A stretch of DNA of 64,000 nt from a bacterium (GTDB lineage Bacteria > Bacillota > Bacilli > Lactobacillales > Streptococcaceae), in contig CAJNBV010000007.1 in the NCBI GenBank assembly GCA_905221095.1, positions 69,015 to 133,014 of the forward strand, read 5' to 3'. The position numbers and the translations under genes were made by a program. Shown one piece after another: positions 9,812 through 18,218 of the stretch; position 1 is the stretch's first letter; the number at the start of each line of letters is the position of its first letter. The notes beneath the pieces are model-generated. The model was not told where the DNA came from, made no database searches, and saw only the letters and a list, made by a program, of their open reading frames with translations.

Positions 9812-10579
9812 ATGTTTTGGAATTTAGTTCGCTACGAATTTAAAAATGTTAACAAGTGGTATTTAGCCCTCTACGCTGCTGTGCTAGTCCTTTCTGCCCT
9901 TATCGGGATACAAGCACAGACCTCTAACAATCTGCCTGTCAAAGAAAGCCAACCTGTCCTACTCATTTTTCTAGCTACTGTCTTTGGGGGAATGATGATT
10001 ACACTGGGGATTTCAACCATTTTCTTAATCATTAAACGTTTCAAAGGAAGTGTCTATGACCGCCAAGGCTATCTAACTTTGACCTTGCCAGTGTCTGAGC
10101 ACTATATCATCACAGCTAAACTAGTCGGTGCCTTTATCTGGTCTATTGTCAGTACTGCTGTACTCGTAATCAGTGCTTTTATTGTTCTGACTCTAACAGC
10201 TCCTGATTGGTTTGCAACTTCTGACTTGATTCCATTTATAGAAACACACCTCCCTCAACTCTCTCTTATGGGGATATCCTTCCTACTAAATACCATTTCT
10301 GGAATCCTCTGCATCTACTTGGCAATTTCCATTGGACAGCTGTTCAATGAATACCGTACTGCACTGTCAATTGTAGCCTACATTGGTATCCAAATCGTCG
10401 TTGGCTTTATTGAACTCTTCTATCGTTCTAACCCTGGTTTCTACTTCCCATCAACCACTGGAGGAGCTGATCAGTTCCAGATGGGCATTATCATGACTAT
10501 TCTGGAAGAAGTTATTCTTATAGCCATCTACTATCTAGGAACTTATCACATCTTGAAAAACAAGGTTAATTTGCAATAA
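9812..10579 (+). CDS. ABC transporter permease
   Basis: A 255-residue membrane protein with about six hydrophobic segments (around 18-34, 52-75, 105-130, 150-172, 180-200, 225-245). MFWNLVRYEFKNVNKWY is the cytoplasmic N-terminus typical of ABC-2-like permeases of GntR-linked operons, and KRFKGSVYDRQGYLTLTLPVSEHYIITAKL is the conserved cytosolic loop of this group. Partner of the ATPase 15 bp upstream. Substrate unknown; cell-envelope stress or peptide export is the usual role of relatives. Confidence 0.85.
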   Translation: MFWNLVRYEFKNVNKWYLALYAAVLVLSALIGIQAQTSNNLPVKESQPVLLIFLATVFGGMMITLGISTIFLIIKRFKGSVYDRQGYLTLTLPVSEHYIITAKLVGAFIWSIVSTAVLVISAFIVLTLTAPDWFATSDLIPFIETHLPQLSLMGISFLLNTISGILCIYLAISIGQLFNEYRTALSIVAYIGIQIVVGFIELFYRSNPGFYFPSTTGGADQFQMGIIMTILEEVILIAIYYLGTYHILKNKVNLQ

Positions 10580-10585
10580 AAAATG

Positions 10586-10607
10586 CCCAGCTAAAAAGCT
10601 GGGTTTT
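10586..10607. terminator. Terminator between the ABC operon and lrgB
   Basis: Hairpin CCCAGCT / AGCTGGG followed by TTTT on the plus strand and preceded by AAAAAA, so it can serve both converging units. Confidence 0.8.
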
Positions 10608-10610
10608 GAT

Positions 10611-11306
10611 TTAACTCAATATCAAACTGGCTACAATAGGGCTGACAAAGACATAGAGAATACCGGTGACACCGATAGCCAAGCCACCCATGGCTCCTGC
10701 TACAGAGCCGTATCGAAAGGCCGTTCCTGTTCCGACTGCATGCCCTGTTCCTCCGAGGGAAAGCCCGACTGCTACTGGATCGTCAATTTTCATCCACTTC
10801 AAAAGGGTTGGGCCGATAACACTAGTCAAAATTCCAGTTGCCACTACGACAACCAAGGTCACGGTGGTCAAGCCTTGCAATTTTTCTGTAATTCCCACTG
10901 CCATAGCGGTTGTCACTGACTTAGGAAAGAGAGAAATGGCTAGGAAAAAGTCCATGCCAAAGATTTTAGCCACAAGGGCTGTGAAAGAGGTATTGACCAC
11001 TACCGCTAACAAACTACCAAAGAGAATACTCCGAGCATGATGCTTCATCAAGTGAAAACTCTTATAAAGCGGAATCCCTAGAGCCACTGTCGATGGGACA
11101 ATCAAGTTATTCAGATAAACTCCACCTTGATAGTAATCTTGGTAAGAAATCCCCGTCACCTTTAGAAAGATGATAATGAAAACAGCTGACAAAAGCAGAG
11201 GAGTTGTCAATGGATGGGGAAAACGTCTATAAATCAGCATTCCCACTAGATAAGCTAAGATAGACAGGGCAAGCCCAAACAGGGGATTGGAAACAAATTC
11301 ACTCAT
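10611..11306 (-). CDS. lrgB: LrgB/CidB-family membrane protein
   Basis: Integral membrane protein of the LrgB/YohK family, partner of LrgA in holin/antiholin-like control of murein hydrolases and, in some species, pyruvate or metabolite movement. The 231 residues hold about seven hydrophobic segments and the conserved PKSVTTAMAVGITEKLQG and GTGHAVGTGTAFRYG blocks. The lrgA stop overlaps its start by 4 nt. No LytSR two-component genes are adjacent, so regulation may differ from the staphylococcal model. Confidence 0.9.
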   Translation of the reverse strand: MSEFVSNPLFGLALSILAYLVGMLIYRRFPHPLTTPLLLSAVFIIIFLKVTGISYQDYYQGGVYLNNLIVPSTVALGIPLYKSFHLMKHHARSILFGSLLAVVVNTSFTALVAKIFGMDFFLAISLFPKSVTTAMAVGITEKLQGLTTVTLVVVVATGILTSVIGPTLLKWMKIDDPVAVGLSLGGTGHAVGTGTAFRYGSVAGAMGGLAIGVTGILYVFVSPIVASLILS

Positions 11307-11677
11307 TTGGCATCTCCTTTCTCATAATCTCCCTCAAACCGTCGTTTGATAAACTGAACAACCAAGGCAATGAGGATAATGTTGATAACAGCCGCAAAAA
11401 AGACAATCAAAACAATGGGCAAGAGATAGGGAGCAATCACATCAAACTTTTCCATGATTCCCACTGCTGGCGGCAAAAAGAGAATGGTCATATTGGCCAG
11501 CAAGAAATTCCCAACCATGTTGACATGCCTGGTTCTCAGCCACTTGAATTGTAGGGCTAGAAAGAGAATAATCAAACCGATAATACTGCCTGGGATGGGC
11601 AAATGAAAGAAACTGGAAATCCCCTCTCCGATTAGAGAAATCACAAAGAGAATCATTAATTGAACATATAATTTCAT
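11303..11677 (-). CDS. lrgA: LrgA/CidA-family holin-like membrane protein
   Basis: Small holin-like protein, 124 residues with four hydrophobic segments; it has the family block HLPIPGSIIGLIILFLALQFKW and FLPPAVGIMEKFD. The start is set at MKLYVQLM because a GGAG site lies 6 nt upstream; an in-frame ATG 30 nt earlier lacks a good site. Translationally coupled to lrgB. The LrgA and CidA names cannot be separated by sequence alone. Confidence 0.88.
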   Translation of the reverse strand: MKLYVQLMILFVISLIGEGISSFFHLPIPGSIIGLIILFLALQFKWLRTRHVNMVGNFLLANMTILFLPPAVGIMEKFDVIAPYLLPIVLIVFFAAVINIILIALVVQFIKRRFEGDYEKGDAK

Positions 11678-11843
11678 CCTAAACTCCACGAAATAGACTT
11701 CTTGCATACCAGTTTACTCTTTTTTCAGAAAATTTCAAGGAAATACACAAGAGTTGATGAAAGTTTGAGAAGAAAGGGGATACAGGCAATTACAGACTAG
11801 TGAAAACAGGCCTAATTTAGGATAAAAGATTTCAGCGTCCTTC

Positions 11844-11887
11844 TTGCCAGCTCTTTTGAAAAGTAGTATAATTATTGCATGCGCAAT
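11844..11887 (+). promoter_or_regulatory. Promoter and operator of the MarR-family gene
   Basis: TTGCCA (11844-11849), 17-nt spacer and TATAAT (11867-11872). An inverted repeat ATTGC-ATGC-GCAAT lies at 11874-11887, covering the expected transcription start. A near copy occurs before the thioredoxin operon at 12358, which supports a common operator. Confidence 0.75.
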
Positions 11888-11959
11888 CATCTTGTGATAC
11901 AGTGATTGTCCGTTAATGGACTTTCTTCTATTTATGACTCTCAAAAGAAAGGAGATACT

Positions 11960-12340
11960 ATGACCTATTTGGAAAAATGGTTTGATTTCAATCGTCGTCA
12001 GAAAGAAATTGAAGGTCTCTTGGAAGAGACCATTGCCCAGCAGAGTGACCAAAGTCTGACCTTGAAAGAGTTTTACCTGCTCTACTATCTGGACTTGGCC
12101 CAAGAAAAATCTCTACGCCAGATTGACCTGCCAGATAAACTTCATCTGAGCCCGAGCGCTGTTTCTCGGATGGTGGCTCGCTTGGAAGCCAAAAATTGCG
12201 GTCTACTTAGTCGCATGTGTTGTGATCAAGATAGACGTTCTAGCTTTATCTGCCTGACAAGTGATGGGCAAAAGACACTGGCCTCTCTACAAAAGGCTGT
12301 CGAAGAAAGCTTGGAAACAGATTTGGATTTCTTGATTTAA
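11960..12340 (+). CDS. MarR-family transcriptional regulator, cysteine-rich wing
   Basis: Winged-helix regulator, 126 residues. The start at 11960 has AAGGAGATACT directly upstream; the longer in-frame reading starting at 11906 has none. The recognition helix is LHLSPSAVSRMVARLEAK (about 61-78). Cys80, Cys87, Cys88 and Cys98 cluster in and around the wing (NCGLLSRMCCDQDRRSSFIC), which is unusual and suggests thiol redox or metal sensing. An operator-like repeat overlaps its own start site and another precedes the downstream DUF4649-trxA operon, so it may control thioredoxin. The redox role is inference. Confidence 0.85.
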   Translation: MTYLEKWFDFNRRQKEIEGLLEETIAQQSDQSLTLKEFYLLYYLDLAQEKSLRQIDLPDKLHLSPSAVSRMVARLEAKNCGLLSRMCCDQDRRSSFICLTSDGQKTLASLQKAVEESLETDLDFLI

Positions 12341-12357
12341 GATGATTTTAGAAAAAA

Positions 12358-12408
12358 GTTGCGTGCGCAATCATTTTTCTTGACATTCTCTTTTACAAGG
12401 AGTAAAAT
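12358..12408 (+). promoter_or_regulatory. Promoter of the DUF4649-trxA operon with MarR-type operator
   Basis: TTGACA (12380-12385), 17-nt spacer, TAAAAT (12403-12408). Just upstream, GTTGC-GTGC-GCAAT (12358-12371) repeats the site at 11874-11887 and shares the following TCAT, so both are probably bound by the same MarR protein. Confidence 0.75.
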
Positions 12409-12439
12409 AAAGTCATCATTAAACAAAGGAGTTTTTAAA

Positions 12440-12661
12440 ATGATTGAAATTACCTATCTAGATGCCAGCAAGAACGAAAGAACTATAACGTTCGAATCTT
12501 ATGACGACTTTGATCGTTCACAACAAGCTTGCCTTATCGGCGTCGCAGACTACTACCCAGTCCAAAAATTAACTTACAACGGTCATGATTTGGACTATCA
12601 TGGGACTTATGGAGATGTCTTCTTCTATCTCATGAAACAAGATTTAAGCCAATATAACTAA
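12440..12661 (+). CDS. DUF4649-type small protein
   Basis: A 73-residue soluble acidic protein starting MIEITYLDASKNERTITFES after an AAAGGAG site; an upstream in-frame ATG at 12359 has no ribosome site and lies before the promoter -10. I recall this as a short streptococcal family of unknown function (DUF4649). It forms a unit with trxA 15 bp downstream, suggesting a link with thiol or oxidative metabolism. No catalytic motif is visible. Confidence 0.75.
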   Translation: MIEITYLDASKNERTITFESYDDFDRSQQACLIGVADYYPVQKLTYNGHDLDYHGTYGDVFFYLMKQDLSQYN

Positions 12662-12676
12662 AAAAGGAGAAATACA

Positions 12677-12991
12677 ATGGCAAAAGCAATTACAGATGCA
12701 ACATTCGAACAAGAAACAAAAGACGGTTTGGTCTTAGTAGACTTCTGGGCAACTTGGTGTGGTCCATGTCGTATGCAAGGTCCAATCTTGGATAAATTGT
12801 CTGAAGAACTTTCAGAAGATGTCTTGAAAATCGTCAAAATGGACGTTGATGAAAATCCAAACACAGCTCGTGCTTTTGGAATCATGTCTATCCCAACTCT
12901 TCTCTTCAAAAAAGACGGCCAAGTGGTGAAACAAGTTGCTGGTGTTCACACAGCAGAACAAATCAAGGCCATCGTTGCTGAATTGAGCTAA
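12677..12991 (+). CDS. trxA: Thioredoxin
   Basis: Cytosolic thiol-disulfide oxidoreductase, 104 residues. The active site WCGPC (FWATWCGPCRMQ) is at about residues 29-33, and the cis-Pro is in SIPTLLF. AAAAGGAG precedes the start. It is the second gene of a unit governed by the promoter at 12380 and ends at a good terminator. Confidence 0.97.
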   Translation: MAKAITDATFEQETKDGLVLVDFWATWCGPCRMQGPILDKLSEELSEDVLKIVKMDVDENPNTARAFGIMSIPTLLFKKDGQVVKQVAGVHTAEQIKAIVAELS

Positions 12992-12998
12992 TCAAACG

Positions 12999-13030
12999 AG
13001 AGACCAAGTACTTTATTTGGTCTCTTTTTT
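12999..13030 (+). terminator. Terminator after trxA
   Basis: Perfect 9-bp hairpin AGAGACCAA / TTGGTCTCT followed by TTTTT. Confidence 0.9.
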
Positions 13031-13038
13031 CTTGCCCT

Positions 13039-13155
13039 TTGCCATTTTTCAAAAAATATGCTAGACTGTAGGTAGAATATTACGATGTTTGGGACATGCC
13101 ATCGCTAAAAAAAACCTCTACTTGGTATTTTTTAGCTCCCTCATGGGAGCTTTTT
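13039..13155 (+). promoter_or_regulatory. queC promoter and leader with intrinsic terminator (candidate attenuator or riboswitch)
   Basis: Promoter TTGCCA, 17 nt, TAGACT with an extended TG (13039-13067). The roughly 120-nt leader holds a CGATG/CATCG hairpin (13083-13104), then CTAAAAAA (13105-13112) able to pair with TTTTTTAG (13128-13135), then the perfect hairpin AGCTCCC-TCAT-GGGAGCT followed by TTTTT (13134-13155). The second pairing shares AG with the terminator stem, so they compete slightly. A terminator between promoter and queC implies premature termination control. PreQ1 is the obvious candidate ligand, but I cannot match the preQ1-I or preQ1-II consensus with confidence. Confidence 0.55.
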
Positions 13156-13192
13156 GCGTGCTCTGAACATTTCCCATTTTGGAAGGAGTACT

Positions 13193-13846
13193 ATGAAACG
13201 TCAATCAGCCTTGGTCGTCTTTAGTGGCGGTCAAGATTCCACAACCTGCCTCTTCTGGGCTAAAGAACACTATGAAACAGTCGAAGCTGTCACCTTTGCC
13301 TACGGTCAACGTCATCATCTCGAAATTCAAGTTGCCCAAGAAATCGCTAAGGAACAAGGCATTCGTCATCACATCCTAGATATGTCTCTGCTGGGACAAA
13401 TCACTGAAAATGCCTTGACTTCAGATTTAGAAATTGAGCAAAAAGAAGGAGAAATCCCTAACACCTTCGTTGATGGTCGTAACCATCTCTTTCTATCCTT
13501 TGCGGCAGTTCTTGCTAAGCAACGTGGCATTAAAGACATCGTGACTGGTGTCTGCGAGACAGACTTCTCAGGCTATCCTGACTGCCGAGATGTCTTTGTC
13601 AAATCCCTTAATGTCACCCTCAACCTTGCCATGGATTACGACTTTGTTATCCAAACTCCTCTCATGTGGCTAGACAAGGCTGAAACTTGGGAATTAGCTG
13701 ACCAACTCGATGCCTTTGACTATGTTCGTGAAAAGACCTTGACCTGCTACAATGGGATTATCGGCAGTGGCTGTGGGGATTGCCCAGCCTGCCACCTACG
13801 TCAACATGGACTAGATGTCTATCTCTCACAGAAAGGAGAGGACTAA
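13193..13846 (+). CDS. queC: 7-cyano-7-deazaguanine synthase QueC
   Basis: Converts 7-carboxy-7-deazaguanine to preQ0 with ATP and ammonia in the queuosine pathway. 217 residues; the PP-loop ATPase motif SGGQDS is at about 11-16, and the C-terminal zinc site is [19 protein letters not shown]. The start at 13193 follows GGAAGGAG; a 13-residue upstream extension would begin inside the terminator region. First gene of queCDEF, with a 1-nt overlap with queD. Confidence 0.96.
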   Translation: MKRQSALVVFSGGQDSTTCLFWAKEHYETVEAVTFAYGQRHHLEIQVAQEIAKEQGIRHHILDMSLLGQITENALTSDLEIEQKEGEIPNTFVDGRNHLFLSFAAVLAKQRGIKDIVTGVCETDFSGYPDCRDVFVKSLNVTLNLAMDYDFVIQTPLMWLDKAETWELADQLDAFDYVREKTLTCYNGIIGSGCGDCPACHLRQHGLDVYLSQKGED

Positions 13847-14289
13847 TGTTTTTTGCACCCAAAGAAATCAAACAGGAAACCGGGGAGTCTCTTGTCTATA
13901 ATCCTCACAGAACCTTGGTATCAAAAGAATTTACCTTTGATGCTGCCCACCACCTCTTTCACTATGAGGGGAAATGCAAATCCCTACACGGCCACACTTA
14001 TCATCTGCAGATTGCTGTCAGTGGATTTTTAGATGAGCGTGGTATGACCTACGATTTTGGAGATATCAAAGCGATCTACAAAGACTATTTAGAGCCCCAT
14101 CTGGATCATCGCTATCTCAATGAAACCCTACCTTATATGAACACGACTGCCGAAAATATGGTTTACTGGATTTTCCAAACCATGAGTCAAGAGTTGCCCG
14201 ACGAACGCGGTCTCCGTTTGGAATACGTTCGCCTCTATGAAACTCCGACTTCCTTTACAGAGTTTAGACGGGAGTGGTTAGATGACTAG
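13846..14289 (+). CDS. queD: 6-carboxy-5,6,7,8-tetrahydropterin synthase QueD
   Basis: Converts dihydroneopterin triphosphate to 6-carboxytetrahydropterin. 147 residues with zinc ligands and active-site Cys in FDAAHHLFHYEGKCKSLHGHTYHL (about 27-50), and the downstream DHRYLNE and PTAEN-like block (NTTAENMVYWIF). The ATG uses the last A of the queC TAA; the queE start overlaps its end by 8 nt. Confidence 0.95.
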   Translation: MFFAPKEIKQETGESLVYNPHRTLVSKEFTFDAAHHLFHYEGKCKSLHGHTYHLQIAVSGFLDERGMTYDFGDIKAIYKDYLEPHLDHRYLNETLPYMNTTAENMVYWIFQTMSQELPDERGLRLEYVRLYETPTSFTEFRREWLDD

Positions 14290-14998
14290 GGAACGTGTCC
14301 TCAAACTACCAGTTCTGGAAATTTTTGGCCCAACCTTTCAAGGCGAAGGTCGTGCTATTGGGCAGAAAACCATGTTTGTCCGCACTGCCGGTTGCGACTA
14401 CCACTGCGACTGGTGCGATTCTGCCTTTACTTGGGATGGTTCTGAAAAACCAACTCGTATGACAGCTGACGAGGTCATTGCTGAGTTAGATAAATTGGGG
14501 AGCTACGACTACGTTACCCTGTCTGGGGGAAACCCTGCTATCCTAGCAGCCAATATGGCTGAACTGGTCACTAAGCTCAAGGAACGGGGTGTCACTCTAG
14601 CTGTTGAGACCCAAGGCTCCCGCTGGCAAAATTGGTTAAAAGATATCGACCAGGTCACTCTGAGTCCCAAACCTCCTTCATCCAAGATGGAAGTCAACTT
14701 TGAGACCTTAGACTTTATCGTTTCCCAACTGGACCCAGACAAGGTCACCTTTAAAATCCCTGTCTTTGACGATACAGATTTGGCCTTTGCTAAAGGGATT
14801 CAAGAACGCTACCAACCAGATGTTCTCTTCTTATCAGCAGGAAATCCTGAGCCCAAGGCTACAGGAAATATTGTCCAAGACCAACTGGACCGCCTCAAAG
14901 AACTCTGGGAACGCGTTGCTGCTGACGATAGCTGGGGCAATGTCCGCGTCCTTCCTCAACTCCATACCCTCCTCTACGATAACCAACGTGGTGTTTAA
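14282..14998 (+). CDS. queE: 7-carboxy-7-deazaguanine synthase QueE (radical SAM)
   Basis: Radical SAM ring-contraction enzyme giving 7-carboxy-7-deazaguanine. 238 residues. The cluster motif GCDYHCDWC (CxxxCxxC) lies near residues 37-45, after GPTFQGEGRAIGQKTMFVRT; GGNP and the SPKPPSS block (QueE/QueF-like SAM hairpin region) follow. Third gene of queCDEF. Confidence 0.95.
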   Translation: MTRERVLKLPVLEIFGPTFQGEGRAIGQKTMFVRTAGCDYHCDWCDSAFTWDGSEKPTRMTADEVIAELDKLGSYDYVTLSGGNPAILAANMAELVTKLKERGVTLAVETQGSRWQNWLKDIDQVTLSPKPPSSKMEVNFETLDFIVSQLDPDKVTFKIPVFDDTDLAFAKGIQERYQPDVLFLSAGNPEPKATGNIVQDQLDRLKELWERVAADDSWGNVRVLPQLHTLLYDNQRGV

Positions 14999-15015
14999 AT
15001 TAGAAAGAAAAAATC

Positions 15016-15507
15016 ATGTCACAACAAGAAGAAATGAAAAACCTAAGCCTCCTCGGCAATAAAGAAACCAACTACATTTTCGACTATCAACCAGAAGTTC
15101 TCGAATCCTTTGACAACCGTCATGTGGAAAATGACTATTTCATCAAATTCAACTGCCCTGAATTTACCTCCCTGTGCCCAATCACTGCTCAGCCAGACTT
15201 TGCGACCATTTATATTTCCTACATTCCTGACAAGCTCTGCGTCGAGTCAAAATCTCTCAAACTCTACCTCTTTAGCTACCGAAATCATGGGGATTTCCAC
15301 GAAAACTGTATTAACACTATCGGGAAAGACTTGGTCAACTTGCTAGACCCTCGCTATTTAGAGGTCTGGGGAAAATTCACTCCGCGCGGTGGCATCTCAA
15401 TTGACCCCTACTACAACTACGGTAAGCCTGGAACTAAGTATGAAGAATTGGCAGAACAACGCCTCTTCCAACATGACCTTTATCCAGAGAAAATTGACAA
15501 CCGCTAA
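15016..15507 (+). CDS. queF: NADPH-dependent preQ0 reductase QueF
   Basis: Reduces the nitrile preQ0 to preQ1. 163 residues, the short single-domain (YkvM) form. Catalytic Cys in [14 protein letters not shown] (near 53) and the nitrile-substrate motif [20 protein letters not shown] are visible. It completes the route to preQ1 inside one operon, so preQ1 made here would feed tRNA queuosine (Tgt and QueA are not in this window). Ends at a strong terminator. Confidence 0.96.
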   Translation: MSQQEEMKNLSLLGNKETNYIFDYQPEVLESFDNRHVENDYFIKFNCPEFTSLCPITAQPDFATIYISYIPDKLCVESKSLKLYLFSYRNHGDFHENCINTIGKDLVNLLDPRYLEVWGKFTPRGGISIDPYYNYGKPGTKYEELAEQRLFQHDLYPEKIDNR

Positions 15508-15516
15508 ACAGATACG

Positions 15517-15555
15517 AAAAAGCCCTGTTCCTCAAAACGAGGAACAAGGCTTTTT
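15517..15555. terminator. Bidirectional terminator between queF and aquaporin gene
   Basis: Long hairpin with arms GCCCTGTTCCTC and GAGGAACAAGGC, flanked by AAAAA and TTTTT, so it can serve both convergent genes. Confidence 0.9.
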
Positions 15556-15564
15556 GAGTTTCAA

Positions 15565-16233
15565 TTATTCTTCTGTTCCAAGGAAGTTTTTCGCAACAAG
15601 TGCTGCAAGAACTCCACCAACGATTGGGGCAAGGATGAAAATCCATACTTGTTGAAGGGCTGCGCCACCTACCAAGATAGCTGGTGCCAAGCTACGAGCT
15701 GGGTTAACTGAAAGTCCAGTGATGTTCAAGCCCACAAGGATCATGGCCATCAATGACAAACCAATTACCAAACCAGCAATCGCGCCATTACCCTTGCTTT
15801 CTGAAGTCACAGTCATGATAACCAAGACAAACAAGAAGGTTGCGATCACTTCAAACAAGAATCCACCAAAGACAGTAACCCCGTTTGCCAAGGCATTTTC
15901 ACCAAGGCTAGCAGTTGACATACCTGAGTTCGCCAAGAGGAAGAAGACAGCGCCAGAAGCGATGAAAGCTCCAACAACTTGCCCAAGGATGTAATTGACA
16001 AGGTCTTTTGATGACAAACGTTTGTTTACAAACATAGCAATCGAAACCGCTGGGTTCAAGTGAGCACCTGAAACAGTTCCGATTGAGTAAGCAGCGACTA
16101 CGATTGCCAGACCAAAGGCAAAAGCGATTCCAAGGTGACCTAGGCCATTAAGACCATTTCCAAAAACAACAGCTCCTGTCCCAATGAACACAAGCATGAA
16201 AGTACCGATTAATTCAGCAACAAATTTTTTCAT
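15565..16233 (-). CDS. Aquaporin (MIP family)
   Basis: Membrane channel of the major intrinsic protein family, 222 residues with six membrane spans. The two half-helix signatures are SGAHLNPAVSIAMF (near 60) and LSVNPARSLAPA (near 175), both with intact NPA. The compact length and the R after the second NPA (NPAR) fit the water/peroxide-permeable AqpZ-like group more than the longer glycerol facilitators, but selectivity is not certain. Single-gene unit convergent with queF. Confidence 0.92.
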   Translation of the reverse strand: MKKFVAELIGTFMLVFIGTGAVVFGNGLNGLGHLGIAFAFGLAIVVAAYSIGTVSGAHLNPAVSIAMFVNKRLSSKDLVNYILGQVVGAFIASGAVFFLLANSGMSTASLGENALANGVTVFGGFLFEVIATFLFVLVIMTVTSESKGNGAIAGLVIGLSLMAMILVGLNITGLSVNPARSLAPAILVGGAALQQVWIFILAPIVGGVLAALVAKNFLGTEE

Positions 16234-16347
16234 TTTCTTTCTCCTTTTTTCAAAAACTAGATACTAGTCTATCAAAAGAAGGAAAGGGTTTCAAGAAAAT
16301 TGATTGGAAATTTCAGGTTAAAATTTTGTAAAAACGGTAGTGATTAT

Positions 16348-16474
16348 TTGAAACATTTTTTTCAAAGGTATATAATGTTAATATAATTCAAATAGGTTAT
16401 TTCATTCCTAATTTGAACTAATTTTTACAACTTTGCTGTTCTTTTATGAACGTTTGAATGGTATCGTGAATACC
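16348..16474 (+). promoter_or_regulatory. Promoter and leader of the SDR gene, with inverted repeat
   Basis: TTGAAA, 17-nt spacer, TATAAT (16348-16376). The roughly 105-nt leader is AT-rich and ends with the small inverted repeat GGTAT-CGTGA-ATACC (16460-16474) next to the AAGGAGG ribosome site, a possible operator or RNA hairpin. I saw nothing else in the 250-bp gap. Confidence 0.65.
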
Positions 16475-16487
16475 AAGGAGGAATCAT

Positions 16488-17252
16488 ATGTCTAAAGTTG
16501 CTATTGTCACAGGTGCAGGTCAAGGAATCGGTTTTGCAATTGCGAAACGATTGGTTCAAGATGGCTTTAAGGTAGGAGTCTTAGACTACAATCCCGAAAC
16601 AGCTGAAAAGGCTGTTGCCGAATTATCAGCTGAAAATGCCTTTGCTGTCGTAGCTGATGTTTCGAAACAGGCAGAAGTTGCCCAAGCATTTCAACAGGTT
16701 GTTGACCATTTTGGTGATTTGAATGTTGTCGTAAATAACGCTGGTGTTGCTCCAACTACTCCTCTTGATACAATTACTGAGGAACAATTTACACGTACTT
16801 TCGGTATCAACGTTGGTGGTGTCATTTGGGGGTCACAAGCTGCACAAGCACAATTTAAAGCACTTGGCCACGGAGGTAAAATTATCAACGCAACTTCTCA
16901 AGCTGGTGTAGTCGGCAATCCAAATCTAACTGTTTATGGTGGAACCAAATTTGCTGTTCGAGGAATTACGCAAACATTAGCACGTGATTTAGCAGATTCA
17001 GGCATCACTGTTAACGCCTACGCACCAGGTATTGTTAAAACACCAATGATGTACGATATCGCTCATGAAGTTGGTAAAAATGCAGGAAAAGATGACGAGT
17101 GGGGTATGCAGACATTCGCAAAAGATATTACCCTAAAACGCCTATCTGAACCAGAAGATGTAGCTGCAGCCGTCAGCTTCCTCGCAGGACCAGATTCAAA
17201 CTACATTACAGGACAAACCATTATCGTCGATGGTGGTATGCAATTCCATTAA
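16488..17252 (+). CDS. Short-chain dehydrogenase, diacetyl/acetoin reductase type
   Basis: NAD(P)-dependent SDR, 254 residues. TGAGQGIG cofactor loop at about 9-16, NNAGVAP near 88, catalytic Tyr-Lys in [10 protein letters not shown] near 151-155, and the C-terminal [33 protein letters not shown]. Closest family by memory is the (S)-acetoin-forming diacetyl reductase (ButA). It has its own promoter and terminator, so it is a single-gene unit. The substrate assignment is moderate; the SDR class is certain. Confidence 0.88.
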   Translation: MSKVAIVTGAGQGIGFAIAKRLVQDGFKVGVLDYNPETAEKAVAELSAENAFAVVADVSKQAEVAQAFQQVVDHFGDLNVVVNNAGVAPTTPLDTITEEQFTRTFGINVGGVIWGSQAAQAQFKALGHGGKIINATSQAGVVGNPNLTVYGGTKFAVRGITQTLARDLADSGITVNAYAPGIVKTPMMYDIAHEVGKNAGKDDEWGMQTFAKDITLKRLSEPEDVAAAVSFLAGPDSNYITGQTIIVDGGMQFH

Positions 17253-17260
17253 GATACAGG

Positions 17261-17293
17261 AAAAGAGGTTGGAAAATGATTCAACCTCTTTTA
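17261..17293 (+). terminator. Terminator after the SDR gene
   Basis: Hairpin AAAAGAGGTTG / CAACCTCTTTT with a 10-nt loop, ending in a T run. Confidence 0.85.
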
Positions 17294-17359
17294 TTAGTTT
17301 TCATTATCAGTTAGGAGGACACAATAGAAACTCTTTCAATAAGTAATATTAGTTAATCC

Positions 17360-18151
17360 CTAATATTGAAAAGACAGGATAGCTTCTTTCAAGTCATCTT
17401 TTAAACTGTTTCTCTGGTCAAGTTGGACATAGACTTCCAACAAACAGGATCTAAAGTTGGAAAATTTGTAAAAATCTTCCTTTTCTTCTATCGGAAAATC
17501 AACAGTTTTTATCCAAGAAGCTACTTGTTCTTGTGCTAACTTCCCTTGTAAAATCGGTTCATAAAGTACTCTGGCTAAACGCCAATCTTCATCATCTGTA
17601 AAACGAATGGTAATTCTTTTAAATAATGTACCAAGTATGTCAAATACTTCATGAATTTTGTTTTTAGGAAAGTCTGGATGACAAACTACCTCTGTCAGCA
17701 AATCAGCTCCATGTGCAAAAGCGTGAACCCAACCATATTGACTTGAAAAACCTGTCGGATCCTTTTCTTTCGAAAGATAGTACAAACCTTGATTTAAAAG
17801 GACATTGCGAATTTCTGCTTTTAATCCCTGATAAAAAATCGATTGCTGATTGACATCCGCAGACAAGAGATTTGCATAAACAAGTGCCCTAAAAGAACGT
17901 TCAAGTGTTGACAGACCTTCCTTATCAATCTCTTTTTCTAGTCCTCCATCAGATGAGACTATTTTAGCAATAAAATGAAATTGTTCCTGTGTAAATAGCT
18001 CTTCCTGAATTCCTCTAGCAAAGCTTGTAAAAACAAGGTCATCGCGAATTTCTGGAGAAGGATCTCCCAAATGTTCAATCAACCACTGGATTTCTTCCTC
18101 ATGATAACTTGGTTTTTCTTCTGCTATTTTTCTAAGTAACTCTTGATACAT
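17360..18151 (-). CDS. DUF2785-domain protein
   Basis: A 263-residue soluble helical protein; blocks such as GDPSPEIRDDLVFTSFARGIQ (about 29-49) and GWVHAFAHGADLLTEVVCHP match my memory of DUF2785, a family without a known role. The ATG at 18151 has GAGG 8 nt upstream; a TTG two codons earlier is too near it. Stands alone between the SDR gene and a small ORF. No catalytic residues can be named. Confidence 0.8.
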   Translation of the reverse strand: MYQELLRKIAEEKPSYHEEEIQWLIEHLGDPSPEIRDDLVFTSFARGIQEELFTQEQFHFIAKIVSSDGGLEKEIDKEGLSTLERSFRALVYANLLSADVNQQSIFYQGLKAEIRNVLLNQGLYYLSKEKDPTGFSSQYGWVHAFAHGADLLTEVVCHPDFPKNKIHEVFDILGTLFKRITIRFTDDEDWRLARVLYEPILQGKLAQEQVASWIKTVDFPIEEKEDFYKFSNFRSCLLEVYVQLDQRNSLKDDLKEAILSFQY

Positions 18152-18218
18152 GGTCAATACCTCTATATTTCTAGCAGATGTTCAAAAAACTGTCCTTAAA
18201 TGACTTAATATTAAATTC

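Noticed and set aside
11735..12103. Minus-strand ORF of 122 residues opposite the MarR gene
   Set aside because: No ribosome site or family resemblance; it overlaps a well-supported regulator and promoter on the other strand.
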